Below, piece by piece: positions 1-42,840 of a stretch of DNA of 64,000 bases. The DNA is from Castor canadensis. Its lineage: Eukaryota; Chordata; Mammalia; Rodentia; Castoridae. A program made the translations under genes and the position numbers. The DNA is taken from NCBI RefSeq assembly GCF_047511655.1, contig NC_133394.1, positions 112,429,343 to 112,493,342 of the forward strand, read 5' to 3'. How positions within the stretch are numbered: position 1 is the stretch's first letter; each line of letters starts with the position of its first letter. The notes beneath the pieces were generated by a model that searched no databases, was not told the DNA's origin, and was given only the letters and a program-made list of their open reading frames with translations.

Positions 1-31212
<31,212 letters not shown>

Positions 31213-32800
31213 ATGGAGGCACCCATGCCCCCCATTCCTGGAAATCACATTGAGAGGTGCTGCTCAGATTTTCAAGTGTTGTTCTTTCCACCACCAGGAA
31301 GTAGCCACATTTGATTTTCATCTCAGAAAAAAAAAAAAAAAAGGACTGGGGACTGCAGGGAGCTATATTCCTCTAGGCATTTCCTGAGAAGATGCTGTGA
31401 CTCAAGAATGTGTTTCTGTCTCCTCCCAGTGTTGGCCTTATTCTCTTTTTCATTTCAAAAGCATGTGGAATGCACCCTGCGGTGGTGGGTCTCACCATGG
31501 GTTAGAACAAAAGATGTTCAAGAATTGACTCTGTCCTCTAAGAAATAGCCATCCTTGGGGAGTGGACAGCTCTGTAAAACTAGATCAACCAAGCAGTGTA
31601 AGTGCTTTGGGTGTGAAGATGGGAAAGACTCATAGGGCTCAGCCCACCTGAGAGGCTCTGTTGAGGATGAGAGCTGCAAGCCAAGTCTTAAGTGTGGGAT
31701 TTGGACTGATGGAATGGAAGATGTAAGCCTGCTTAGAGGGAGCGTTGGGAGCCTGCAGATGTGTTGTCTTGGCTCTGGCAGAGGTGGGCAAGTGGCCTGT
31801 GAGGCAATGCAGAAGCTGTGGACCAGGATTCTGGTTTTAGAAGGTTGCGTGCCCATCCCAGTTGTGCTAAAGGCGAGTTCCTTGTGCCGTTTCCGCCTCC
31901 TAATGAGAGTTCCTTCCGGACCCTGATGTGTCTCCTGGCCCGGCCTCAGGAAGGAAATGATGCAGCTCTGGCTCCTTGTCTCCCAGGCCGATCCCTTTAT
32001 TCAGAATGCCACAAAGAAAGGACATTCGCTGCACAGCTCCCTGGCAAGTTAAAGAGTTTGGACAGTGCAAACCAGCTTCTGTTTTCTTCTGGATGAATAC
32101 CCACATATCTGTCCTGATGGGATGTGCCCCAGACTGAATGCAGTAGACCCAGAGTCAAGCTGTGGTGGCAAAGTTTCAGGAAGGATTGCAACCTTTTGTT
32201 CCTCCCCCACCCCAACCCACTCTCACCCCCAACCCATCAATCAGTATTTTAGTTTTTGGACTCTACGCTCCAGAAAATTAGCCAGATTTCAAAACCACTT
32301 TATAGCCAAAGTTATAACATCTATTTTATTATTTAGACTTTTAACATATAAAGCTATTTCTACTCGTTTTTGTTCTTCCTTTTTAAAAAAAAAGTGTATT
32401 TTTCCTTTGGTACCATAGTGTGAGACGCTGGGAACAATGACTATAAAACATTCTATGGCACACATATTTATAGTCAGTTATGTAGAACAAATGTAATATA
32501 TTAAAGCCTCATATTATATATGATGAACTTTGTACTATTCACATTTTTGTATCAGTATTATGTAGCATAACAAAGATTGCAATGCTTTCAGCAGCTGATG
32601 TGATTTTATTAAAAAACGGAAATCCTTGAAGGAATTCTTTTCTAAAGTTGCCTATCATTTCTTTCATTACTAAAATGGAATAGGAGGAAATAGATGTAAT
32701 GTACTTATTTTTCAATTTTACTTGTCCCTTTTCTCTTATAAAGAATATTTTCATAAACTTGATATATTTTATGAACCAATAAATGGATTTACAGTAAGAT
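31213..32800 (+). other. KDR: KDR 3' untranslated region
   Basis: About 1.59 kb from the stop to just after the AATAAA at 32778. It contains an A-run of 17 at 31326-31342. The last 500 bp is AT-rich, with short ATTTATA/TTATTT elements typical of unstable mRNAs. Length is similar to the human 3'UTR. The cleavage point (about 32792-32805) is inferred. Confidence 0.8.
32778..32783 (+). terminator. KDR: Polyadenylation signal AATAAA of KDR
   Basis: Canonical hexamer in GAACCAATAAATGGATTTACA, followed by a CA cleavage candidate about 10 bases downstream. Confidence 0.75.
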
Positions 32801-34587
32801 GAAACAGTATAATAGCATCACAGCTATTCTGAGGATAAGAACTTCGGGTTTGAGATATAATTGTTTCTTCAGCCTTCTTCACTATGTAACTAATTCTTGC
32901 ACAAACATGTTCTTGTCATAGCCTGAGCACTTTTGAGATTGTTAACACATAGACTGAGACCTAAGAGACTCTGCGGCCCCGCAGTGAGCCTCATGTCTGT
33001 TAAAAGAGCCAGTCTTGAAACTCGGGGTGAGAGATCCTGAGGCAGGTGGTCAGAGCTCAGGGAAGCATGGGGCAGATGTAATATTCCCCTCTCTACTTAG
33101 AGAATCGGAGCACCAGTTCCATTACTGACATTTTCAGCTATTACTTTCCCCTCAATACAGAAAGCAGGATTATGTAACAAATCATGGCATCAATAAGTCG
33201 CTCTAATTTTTTGTTTTAATACAGGACTCTGAAATGTTTATCTAGTCAAATATGCCTATCTTATTTTTTAAAAATAACTTCTTATTTTTTTAATCCTGGA
33301 GAATTTCCCCCCAATCTAAAATAATCCCAAATTCTAAATTTTCTTCTTTTATTCAGTCCACATCCACTTGGGATTTATTTTCACACATGGGATGAGACAG
33401 GGTCTGACTTTCTTTTTCTTCCAATCGATTGTCAATCATGGTGGCTCCATTCATGAATTCTACCTCTCTCCCTGTTGTTGGAGAAATCTCTATCTTGTAT
33501 CATTTTTCAATTCCTATCATCAAGCTGAGATGGTCTGATGGCTGTGCCTGTGTGTGGTTTCTGAGGACAGTCTGGGTGATGAGCTGGGATTAGTGGATTA
33601 GGATCTTCTGCCAGACTTCCATTAATCAGGGTGGTGTCAACCCTGCAGAGTTGCTCACCTCTTGCAGTCATTACAACCACTTCCAGTAAATGAATGGATG
33701 AAGAGCCCAGGTCATTCAGGATGGAAAGGCCTTGTAGAAAACAGGATTTTTTTCCTTGGGGAAAAAGAAAAGGTTTTGTTTCTCTTCCAAGTAGTTCTGG
33801 CATTGTTTCCAATGTCAGGAATTTGGATTCTGCTGAAACTTCACACTTTATTAAGAAGTGCTTTTTGCACCTTGGGCAGAACGATTAGAAGTTTGGCCTT
33901 GTCTCACCTCTGTCTTCCATACATCTCACTCTTAGCTCTTTTTTCTCCCCTCATTTGCACTTGGAATGAAGAAAAATTGTGACTTTTTAAAGTGCTTCCT
34001 GCATGAACTTATTTCCAGAGCTTTAATTGGAGGCATTTGGTGTGCCTGAGATGAGGCTGCAGCTCCCTGGGCTCCCTCCTCTCTCCTCCTCGGCTCGCTT
34101 TACTTCTGCCTCCTCTCAAAGCCCTCTGTCTCCTCACCTTCCTTTTTTCTGCAGGGCACCCTGTGGCCTTTCTCCTCCATGGCATCACAGGAGAGTGGAG
34201 TGTGGTGGGGAGGGTCAAGTTCATTACCCCTGAACTAGGTTTTTCTATCAATGCACATTTCCTTTGTCCTTTTCAATAAAAGGAAAGAAGAAAAGTCAAA
34301 ACTAGATGCTCACAACTTTGTAGTTTCTAACTTAACACAGTTTTCCTGACTCTCGTTAGGGACAATCTACCTCTGACTCAGATATTTATCACCAGAGGAT
34401 AAAAATGTTGGGAAACCAGAAAGTTAAAGTCTTTAGGGGAAAAAAAGAAGCGCTTCTTCTACACATCTTTGCACATATGCAAGGCCTTTCCCTCTTAGGG
34501 GCAGCTGGCATGTGCGTGCATTCTTGGGAAGGCAGTAAGCACATATCAAAAGGGGTTATAACTAGTTTTTATAAAATTGCATTTTTT
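32801..34587 (+). other. KDR downstream flank, proximal intergenic DNA
   Basis: No gene-like exon seen. A segment at about 33190-33510 (CACTTGGGATTTATTTTCACA, GGGATGAGACAGGGTCTGACT) resembles an old antisense L1 ORF2 fragment. Otherwise it is unrecognised. By human synteny this side faces the 3' end of KIT. Confidence 0.6.
33190..33510 (-). repeat. Possible ancient antisense L1 fragment
   Basis: The phrase order GGGATTTATTTTCACACATG, GATGAGACAGGGTCTGAC and ATCGATTGTCAATCATGGTG mirrors antisense L1 ORF2 (...GAGTTTATTTTTGTGTATGG, GAGATAGGGATCCAAC, ATAGCCAATTATTCCAG). Heavily diverged. Confidence 0.4.
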
Positions 34588-34673
34588 CTCTTTTTTGTGC
34601 TACTGAGGCTTGAACTCAGGGCCTGAACTTGCTAGAAAGCTCTTTACTACTTGGGTCACATCCCAGGTCCTAA
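34588..34673 (-). repeat. dID SINE monomer, antisense
   Basis: TGCTACTGAGGCTTGAACTC then GGGCCTGAACTTGCTAGAAAG is the reverse complement of the ID-like half, with a T-rich tail at the left. Flanks AAAATTGCATTTT (34572-34584) and AAATTTGCACTTTT (from 34674) look like a diverged target-site duplication. Confidence 0.75.
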
Positions 34674-34740
34674 ATTTGCACTTTTAAATTCATCTCTTCC
34701 ATGTTAAGAGTGTACACATAAGTTTCAAAATCTGCGTCAT

Positions 34741-34809
34741 TTTCTTTTTTCTTTTCTCTCTCTCTCTCTCTCTCTTTCTCCTCTCTTTCCCTCTCTTTCT
34801 CTCTCTCTT
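34741..34809 (-). repeat. CT-rich microsatellite at a SINE tail
   Basis: TTTCTTTTTTC followed by long CT dinucleotide runs, adjoining the tail side of the antisense SINE at 34810. Confidence 0.88.
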
Positions 34810-35106
34810 TTTGGCACTACTGGTTTAAACTCAGGGCTTCAAGCTTCTGATGTAGGTACTCTTACCCCTTAAGGCATGCCTCCAGCCTTTTTGCCTTTAT
34901 GGTCTTATGGTTTTGCTAGAGAAAACCTTAGACCATAATCCTCCCACCACGGGCCTCCTGAATAGCTGAGGTGACAAATGCAAGCCCCCACACGCAGCAT
35001 GTTTTGTTGGGGGTCTCACTGACTTTTTGCCTGAGCTGGCCTTGAACGGTCATCCTCCTGATCTCAGTAGGTGGAATTGCAGAGATGAACCACTGCACTC
35101 AGCCCT
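34810..35106 (-). repeat. Trimeric SINE (B1-B1-dID), antisense
   Basis: On the plus strand: TTGGCACTACTGGTTTAAAC (ID unit), then a diverged B1 unit ending GAATAGCTGAGGTGACAAATG, then a second B1 unit with TTTTTGCCTGAGCTGGCCTTG and GCACTCAGCCC. Same architecture as the copies at 26377 and 63592. A run of about 19 T lies at 35121-35139. Confidence 0.78.
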
Positions 35107-35139
35107 GTATAGTTTCATTCTTTTTTTTTTTTTTTTTTA

Positions 35140-35814
35140 AGGAATGTTAAGTCCAATTCTTGGACTTGCAGAAAGCTCCTAAGAGATAAGAAATTGAAAT
35201 GAAGAAATTGTTTAATCTGTGTTTGAGTGGAATGAAGTGGAGTGGTGGAATCCGGGAGGGGCAACCCAGAGAGAACTTCCATAGCCAGGTAGGCCTGCAG
35301 TTCTGGAGCTCATGTGGTAGAACATACCAGCCCAGGAGAGGCCTAACTCAAAGATAAGGGGTCTGAGTTAGGAAGACATATTCTAGTAAAAAGGACTGAT
35401 AAGAGTTACAGTAAACTGTGGTGGACACAATGACATGTCAGTGAGAGGACACCAAAAAGTATCTGAGATTCTCCTTTATAGCATATGATTTTAGTGTTAC
35501 TCTAAAACTTCAAATTTAGTGTTTTCACTATTTTTTTAAGGATTAGACATAAAAGAGTGAAGAGAATATATATAATTTTTTTTAAATTTTAGCTTCACCT
35601 ATTGTTTATATCAGGTACTATAGAACATATAATCAGTGCACTTACCAAAACTGGTGTCTGCATAACCACATGCCTTAATTGTTAGAAGTTTTTAACATTT
35701 AGATACATTCAATAGAAAAAGGGTAGGAAATAAAAATGGCTTTTGCTCTAGTTTTGTTCCAACTTTTGCTCTGTTTGTCTTTTCCTTTTTTTCAGGAAGT
35801 AATACTTTGGGGAT
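35140..35814 (+). other. Intergenic, unrecognised
   Basis: About 675 bp of AT-rich DNA without ORFs of interest or recognised repeats. Confidence 0.6.
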
Positions 35815-36110
35815 GTCAGTCCATTTTCTGTTACTATAACTGAACACCATAGACAGGGACATTTACAAAGAAGAAGTGATCTACTTAGCTCATGCTTCTA
35901 GCTGTTGTGAAGTCTATTATCAAGGTGCTGACTTCTGTTGGAGCCTCCTTCCTGCATCATAGCATGGTGGAGGGCCTCAGATGGTGAGACAGCAAGTGTG
36001 CTAGCCAGCACCTCTCTTCCTCTTCCTGTAATGCCATCCTGGGCCCCCTAACTACCTCTCCAAATCCCAAATATCATTAACATATGGTTTGGGGGATTAA
36101 TTTTTTTAGC
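35815..36110 (-). mobile_element. MaLR-type solitary LTR, antisense
   Basis: The plus-strand order TTTTCTGTTACTATAACTGA, GGGACATTTACAAAGAAGAAG, GGTGGAGGGCCTCAGATGG and CATTAACATATGGTTTGGGGG mirrors the reverse complement of MST/MLT-type ERVL-MaLR LTRs. Non-coding, with no internal retroviral genes. Confidence 0.6.
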
Positions 36111-37261
36111 TCAGTTAAAGGTACTCTCACAGTGACTGACTTTGGGAACATGTGCAGCTCATAGGGCATAGGACATGGATGGACTCATCAGGGGTCCTCC
36201 GAACTAGTGTGTGGCCAGGAGAGGTTGAATGGAATTCTGGTGCTCTGTGTGGGGAATCTCTTTAAGTCAAATGATTTATCCTGACAAAAGGGATGGAAAA
36301 CATTCCACGTTCTACTCATTGGCACTGAGAGTATATGTCTGGGAATGAAAACCCAGACAAGGCAGAGAAGTCAAGCTAGAGGTACGGTAAGCAGCACCTA
36401 TAGGCACTTCCCGGGTTAGCTGGCATACAACATCCTGCTGCTCACATTGGGGAAAAGCAAGGTCTCCCACAGAATTCAAGTGCCAAAGACTTGGCCTTTA
36501 CTACTGAACTTTAAATAAGAGTATTTGTTTATATTTTACTGCATCAATAAAGTGCTTGCAGTGTGCTAGCTATTCTTTGTAGAAGTTTATCAGTGTTAAT
36601 TCACTTAAGTAACGGGGACTGTAAAGCAAGGTGTAAGCACCACAGTGTAGCTCAGGGAGGTAAAGTGAGGGCAGGGTTCTCAAAGGTACCCTCATGAATG
36701 GTTTCCACAGGTGTTTGTTAAGGACTCACTGTGTGCCAGACATCCTGCAGGTGGTGGTCAAAGTGATTTCCTCAGCTGCCTGGACTAACAGAGGAGAAAC
36801 TCTGCTCTTACTCCGGAACGCTCTGTGTATCTGTCTGGCCTCCCCTTAGTCAACTGGGCATAGTCTCCTCATTGGGTCAGTCATTCTAAACAGAGTTCAG
36901 GAACTGCTTTAGGTCCTCTCATACGTAGATTCACCATGGAGTCACCTAACCCAGTGTTAGAGTCAGGAAACACAGGGAACAATCAGGTGAGAGCCTTCTT
37001 ACCGAAAGCTGAGAAAATTTGTCATGTTCACCTCATGTCGCAAATTTGTGTTGCACTTGTAAAGCAAGATGAGATTCTGCCCATGCTCCAGAAGAATTGT
37101 ATGTTGGCAAGAATTGACTGACAATGCGAAAGGAATCTTTGGTGTTACCATAGGTGATGCCATGTTGTCTTTTACACTACTGTTCTGCATTTTAAACTCT
37201 TCCAGTAGATGAAAATCCACAATACAGAAAGAATAAATTCTACTATTGTTATTTGTTTTGC
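36111..37261 (+). other. Intergenic, with antisense MIR relic
   Basis: At about 36538-36670 AGTGCTTGCAGTGTGCTAGC, GTGTTAATTCACTTAAGTA and GGTAAAGTGAGGGC follow an antisense MIR. The rest is unrecognised. Confidence 0.55.
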
Positions 37262-37340
37262 TAGGAATTCTTCAATAAGAATAGGAATTCTTCAATAAGA
37301 ATTATTGAATTACTATTGAAGAATTATTGAATAAGAATTA
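37262..37340 (+). repeat. 20-bp perfect tandem duplication with inverted copies
   Basis: TAGGAATTCTTCAATAAGAA occurs at 37262-37281 and again immediately at 37282-37301. It is followed by TATTGAAGAATTATTGAATA, which is largely the inverse of the unit, so the segment can fold into hairpins. Purpose unknown. Confidence 0.85.
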
Positions 37341-40300
37341 TTGAATTAAGAATATTATATAGTGATTTCTCCCTGAGCATTTCAAAATATTATCAGTTAA
37401 CATGCACCATTTCCCAAATACATCTATTTCACAACATGAAGGATGCGTCTGTATAAATCACCGTGAGAATCTTTTAAGCATCTTGTACTTAAAGCCAATG
37501 GAAATGAATTTTGCCTCATTTCAATCATCATAGGTAGATCATGATATATTGCTGTGCCCTTCTGCTGTCCTGTCCTGTTTAAGTTGGTTGGCAAATTACT
37601 TTGAAGAGCTGTCATGAAGCAAGAAAAAAGGACTCTCCTTCTCTTATTACCCAATTCATTAGTGGATTTCAGAGCTCTGCCCAGCTTTAAGTTCCTGCAG
37701 TCATTTGTACAAGTGGTGAGCTCACTGCTGCCTAGGTGGAGCAGCAAGACAAGATGTGTCAGGCTAGAGTCCACTCCTGAATTAGATCTTACAGAATTTG
37801 TTACTAATGCTTACTTTAAAAAGTTCCACTGAGTAGTAATTTTGAGTGGTTTATGTGTTCAAGGAAGTTTTACCCTGGCAAGTTTAGTCATGCTGCAATA
37901 GCATTTTTACTTAAGTATATGTTGCAGATTTAACTTTATGTTTCTTTATTTCATGGTGATGGACGTGAAGTAGCTCTGCCGTCAGTTAGACCTGAGCAGT
38001 CTGAAGGGCTGAGTGCTAACATCGATCATCTACCATATGCCAGGCATTGAGCCTCATAGATGGTTTCATTAAATCCTTGCAATGATCCTTCACATTAGGT
38101 GCTATCACCAGATGACAAGTGAAGATTGGCAGTTGAGGTTTGGCACCTCCATATGCAAGATCATGTTTAAGATCAAATCCTATCTACTGAAGACCTTGGA
38201 GACATATTAAAAATCAGAATTGGATCTTCTGTCTTGATAGAAGGCAGCAAGCTGATTCATCCCATAATAAATCAACCAACCACATGAAAGGTACATGTTA
38301 GGGTGACCTGGTACCATTCACCATCTTAGTATATGTATTGGCATCAACATTCTCATCTTTAAGATAAATACACTGGGCAGTGACTAAGCATAAAAGCTCT
38401 GTGTGATAATAAACATCTAACTTCCAAAGAAAGTATGTCACTCACTAGTTCTATGCTGTTGGCCAAGTTACTTAACCTCTTTGAGCCTTTTGTACTTATC
38501 TGGTTGATGATCTAGTGGCAATGTGTAAACGATGTACTCACCATGTGACAGGTGGAAGATGTTCAGTCACGGCTAGCTACTGTTATATTCTTGTGAGGAT
38601 GTTAGGATAGTGAAGCTATATACGTTTACCCTGTTGAATAACAGTTTTCAGGGATTGCTAGTAAACTTACCATGACAGCCTGGATGGAGGTTTCTAGTAG
38701 AACATGCTACTCTCTCTGGTCACCTGGTTTTCAGATGTACAAAGACTCTCATAACATGAAGAAGAGTCTACTGGAAGACGTGTCTGGGAAGGCGATAGAG
38801 TGATAAGTATCTCCAGGATTCAGAAAGAGCACACTGGTCAGAATTACACAGCTGTATCAAAACAGTTAATATGTTTTTTCCCCCCCTGGGTAAATTTTCA
38901 GATGAAAATAGCTTATCAACAGTCTTAAATTGGATAACAAATATCAGTTTGCTGAAAATCAATTAGTCAGTGATCAGTTTACTAAAAATCAGTTTTCAAA
39001 TGGTCAATTTGCCTAAGAAGTAACTCATCAAATTAAAAATCATTAATAAACCAACATCCTTAAGAATTATTTATAAAGTTTATAGTAATTTGTAATGGTG
39101 ATTTTTGTGAAGTGGTTTTTACTCTGTCTCCATAGCATAACTTCATGAAAGTCTCAGTTTTTCAAAAGTTGAGGCATATGACCTTAAACCTCCCATAATT
39201 TATTGATAATTTTCAATGGTTCATTCAAATTCATAAATTTCAGGATAGGATTTTATCACATATTTGCCATTAATATAAAATTCTGTGTAAGGATCCAAAC
39301 TAATCACATCTACATGAGATGCTGATTTTTTTCACCAATTTCTAGAAGTACAAAATTAAGACTTACATGAGACATGAGGCATCATTGAAAGAATGCTAAA
39401 ATGCCCAAATGTTGAAAAACTTCAAATGACATCAAAAAGGAATGAGAAGAGCTTGATAGTGGCTGAAACACTTCCATTATCCTAGAATGCTTTTGCCTTT
39501 TCTGTTCATGGCTTTATCCCTAGCACCTAGAACTGTGACTGACAATAATAGGCACTCAGTATGCATCTATGGATGGGATACAATGATAAAATCATTCAGT
39601 GAATAGAATCTTTGCTGACTGGCCCTCACGTAAGTTGCTTTTCATCATTTCAACCTGCTCTTCTTAGCATCAGCAAGTGCAACAAATCTTCAGAGGTTTT
39701 CATTGAGTATGTTTTGGAGTATGTTTGGTTTTCCAAAGAAGTGAGGAAATTTTATACTTACAAGTAGTTAGACATGAGGAGACAAGCCAACCTGGTCAGA
39801 CCCACTTGGACTCTGACACTCAGTGTTTGTTACCACACTGAAGAGTTAATAGGAGCAGCAGCAAACCCAGACGAGGTTTTACCAATGAATGGCTGGGAAC
39901 CTGGACATAGAGTATGCAAGATCTCTCTTTCAATATATGAAAAAGTTTCCACGGAAAGTACTCTGGCTGCCTTTTGTCATCTCAAAAGTCAGAGTCTGAT
40001 CAGTGGATAGAAACCATGAGAGTGGAGGCCCCTGTGTCATCTGATACCCCAGTACCTACCCTTTCCTTTATGCCCCTCGCTGTCTCCTCCCCTCCCTGGA
40101 GAGAGTGGTGACCCTTCTGTAAGGTTGTTGGAAAAGAGTCAAGGCACTGTAAGGAGTTAAGAATCAGAGTTGGACAAGGAGGCCTCCAAATGCCCTTTCA
40201 TCACAGCATATCAGAGACCAAGAATCTAGGTTCTCCAGTGACACTAGGTCTGGATCCTGGCTGTACTGTTTACCAGTTTGTGACCATGTGCAACCTCTCT

Positions 40301-42129
40301 TAGCTTTAGCTTCCTCCTGCATAAAGTGGAGATGATTACAGTACGTGCCTCACAGTGTTATTGTAAGAATTAAATAATAGATGTAAAGCACTTAGTACAG
40401 CACCTGGCACAGAATAAGCACATGATTTATGCAATCAATGAAAAGAGATGCAACAGTCCACCTCTCATTCTTCAAGAACTGATAATCAAGGTTTCTGTCT
40501 CAAGTGGTTAAAGGACACACTTCCAAGAGCTCACCAACTTCTTCTGACGGCAGGGAAGTTATTTTTTGTTTTCAAAATAGCTGCTTCCAGAGATGACGCC
40601 CTAGTACATACACAGCACTTCAGTCTCTGCCGTGGACTCCAGACTTTCTGCTTTGTTCAGGGTTCTGGGCGGAATGGAGACAGGAAGAGGAGCTGAGACA
40701 GCGGGGCTGAGGGGCTGGAGCCCAGGCTGGGGTAAGCAGAGAAGTGGGCCTGTGAGTCACAAGCTGGAAAGCTCTCGCAGTGTCCCTCTGGCTCCTGGGC
40801 TCTTCACATGGGGGACATTTCCGGATCTTCCCCCTTCTTAAGAGTTTTTTAAGACAAGGTCTTTGACTGAATTGTTATAACTCAAGGGAAGGAGTGCTTT
40901 TAGCATCTGTCAAGGCCAGGAAACTCCCAAGCCTTGAGAAAATTGTGTGAGGTGAGCTGGCCTCCCTTGCCATCATGGTCAAATACTGGGGCCTCCCTCT
41001 CCATCATGGATACCAAAAGGAGGCTTTTTCCATCCATGTTATTGACTCATTTCTTCCAGGGTTGGAAAGGCTTTAACTAACTTGAGAGTTAAAAAGCCAG
41101 ACACATCTTTTGAACACAGGGTTACTGTTAAAATAGTTCTCCCACAGTGCCCCTGGAAGGGCAAGACCTTTGACTTGGCTAAAGGTGCCCCACATCCCCT
41201 GGGATTTGCGGGCTCGAGCTCTACATTGCGTGGAGGTTGACATAGGAAGTTCTGGTGAAGCTGATGTGTGGTCGTCTTGGTCCAGACCTTCAGCCTTTGA
41301 CAGGTTTATGGAGGACAGAAGGCAGGGATGAGTCGTCATAACCCCTCCCCCTTGGCTGTGACCTCTTCCCCCCACTCCAGGTTGGGACCCTGTTCAGTCC
41401 CTTCTCCAGCCTGCAGACTGATTAGGCCCCAGGAGGCTTTCCTGGGGTCATTTGGAAACTGCCCAGGCCTTGGAACATATGGCACTGATAAAGATCTCAC
41501 TCTCCAAGATAAGGAGCTGTGTCAGGGAATCTGAGGAAGCCCGGGTTTTGTTTCCATAAAGCTGGACAATGTAAAGTATAATCCCTACACAGATGTAATT
41601 AGCTGTTAAGCATATTAAGTCGTTGAAGAAGGGGTGCTCTGCTGACTCGTTAATTACTGTGAGCCCGCCCCAGCGGAACCAAGTGGAGGGTAGGCATCTT
41701 TTCCTGCTAGATTGTTAGAATGGCACCTGATGATAGATTAAGAGACTGACCTTACAGTAATTTCAGCAGCCATGAAAGACCAAGAGCCCTTGGGCCTTTT
41801 GTTTCCACAACGAGGGAGGCTTTGACAAAAATCATATTAAGATTCAATATGGTGGTCTGCTCACTTAGTACTCTATTAACTTGAGGTTTGGCATTGTGGT
41901 GTTTGGTTGCCTGGGAGGACCAGACAATCTTGGTGAAGGCCACTTCACCTCCAGAACTGCCAAGTGGAAGCAGACCAGACCAACAAAGCTCTAGTGTCAC
42001 ATGGGGTTAACAGTCTGTCCCAAGGAAGGAGACTCTTAAGCACAATTTCTGGCTGAGTAGCTACCAGATGGCCCTTACTTTATTTGTTAATGGCTCTTAG
42101 ATATTATAAAATAACATAAAAAATAACAA
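37341..42129 (+). other. Intergenic, mostly unique sequence with old relics
   Basis: No gene found. MIR-like relics lie at 38020-38130 (antisense), 38430-38560 and 40225-40425 (sense). An L2 tail lies at 39480-39575 (CCCTAGCACCTAGAACTGTG, TAGGCACTCAGTATGCATC). 38930-39000 repeats AATCAGTTT/GATCAGTTT several times. 41480-41760 is a repeat-free block with TAATTAGC, GTTAATTAC and GATAAG motifs that could be a conserved element. Confidence 0.55.
40225..40425 (+). repeat. MIR SINE relic
   Basis: TCTGGATCCTGGCTGTACTG, GTGACCATGTGCAACCTCTC and GTAAAGCACTTAGTACAGCA then CTGGCACAGAATAAGC follow the MIR consensus. Confidence 0.75.
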
Positions 42130-42310
42130 TGATAAGTAATCAGTAATTATTAAGAACTCCCTCTGTGCTAGACAGAATACTAAGCAATTATACATCTGTT
42201 CTCCATTGTATTCCTCACAATAACCTCCTGCTACATACTAATATTATTTCCAGTTTATAGATGAAGAAATTATAGTTTAGACAAGTTAATTTGACTAACG
42301 TTTAGCTCTC
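42130..42310 (-). repeat. MIR SINE relic, antisense
   Basis: CTCTGTGCTAGACAGAATAC, ATTCCTCACAATAACCTCC, TTTATAGATGAAGAAATTATA and GACAAGTTAATTTGACTAA mirror the MIR reverse complement. Confidence 0.65.
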
Positions 42311-42689
42311 AAAACTGATTCTAGATCTTATGCTCATAACAAATAATTGAGGGCTCATTGGTAGCATCTCTCAAAAGATCTTGTGGAGAATTCTGTCATT
42401 CCTTAGACTCCAGTTGGTATCAAGATCAACCAAGAATTAATTAGAAAAACTGTACTTGGCAGAGCCTTCACCCCTGTACTCTTTTACTTATCTTCTTGCT
42501 GCCTGGTCTAGCCCAATCTTTTGAAATTTATTGGGGCTTTGTGTCATAGTCAATGCCAGGTTACTTGGGAAACTTTTTGAGATGCTAAAAGAACAGAACA
42601 GGCGGTGAAAAACACTTTCAATCTTATCTTGAGATCTCTTCAGTTTTGATTGGAATGGGGCTTTTCTTTCTTTTTTCTTTTTCTTTCTT

Positions 42690-42840
42690 TATTGATTACT
42701 GATATATCAGTTGTTCAAAATAACCAGTTCCATTGTGAATTTTTAAACCTGCCTATAATATACTTTGATTATATATCCACTCCCCCTACCCCCATTGTCC
42801 TCCTTTTCTCTTGCCCACCTTTCCCATTCCCTCCTCTTAT
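42690..42840 (-). repeat. L1 3'UTR fragment, antisense
   Basis: TATCAGTTGTTCAAAATAAC, CCATTGTGAATTTTTAAACC, ACTTTGATTATATATCCACT then CCCCCTACCCCCATTGTCC resembles the L1 3' ends at 47160 and 50465. Confidence 0.5.

Noticed and set aside
39774..40010. 78-codon intergenic ORF as a small gene
   Set aside because: No homology recognised, no splice or poly(A) context, and length expected by chance.
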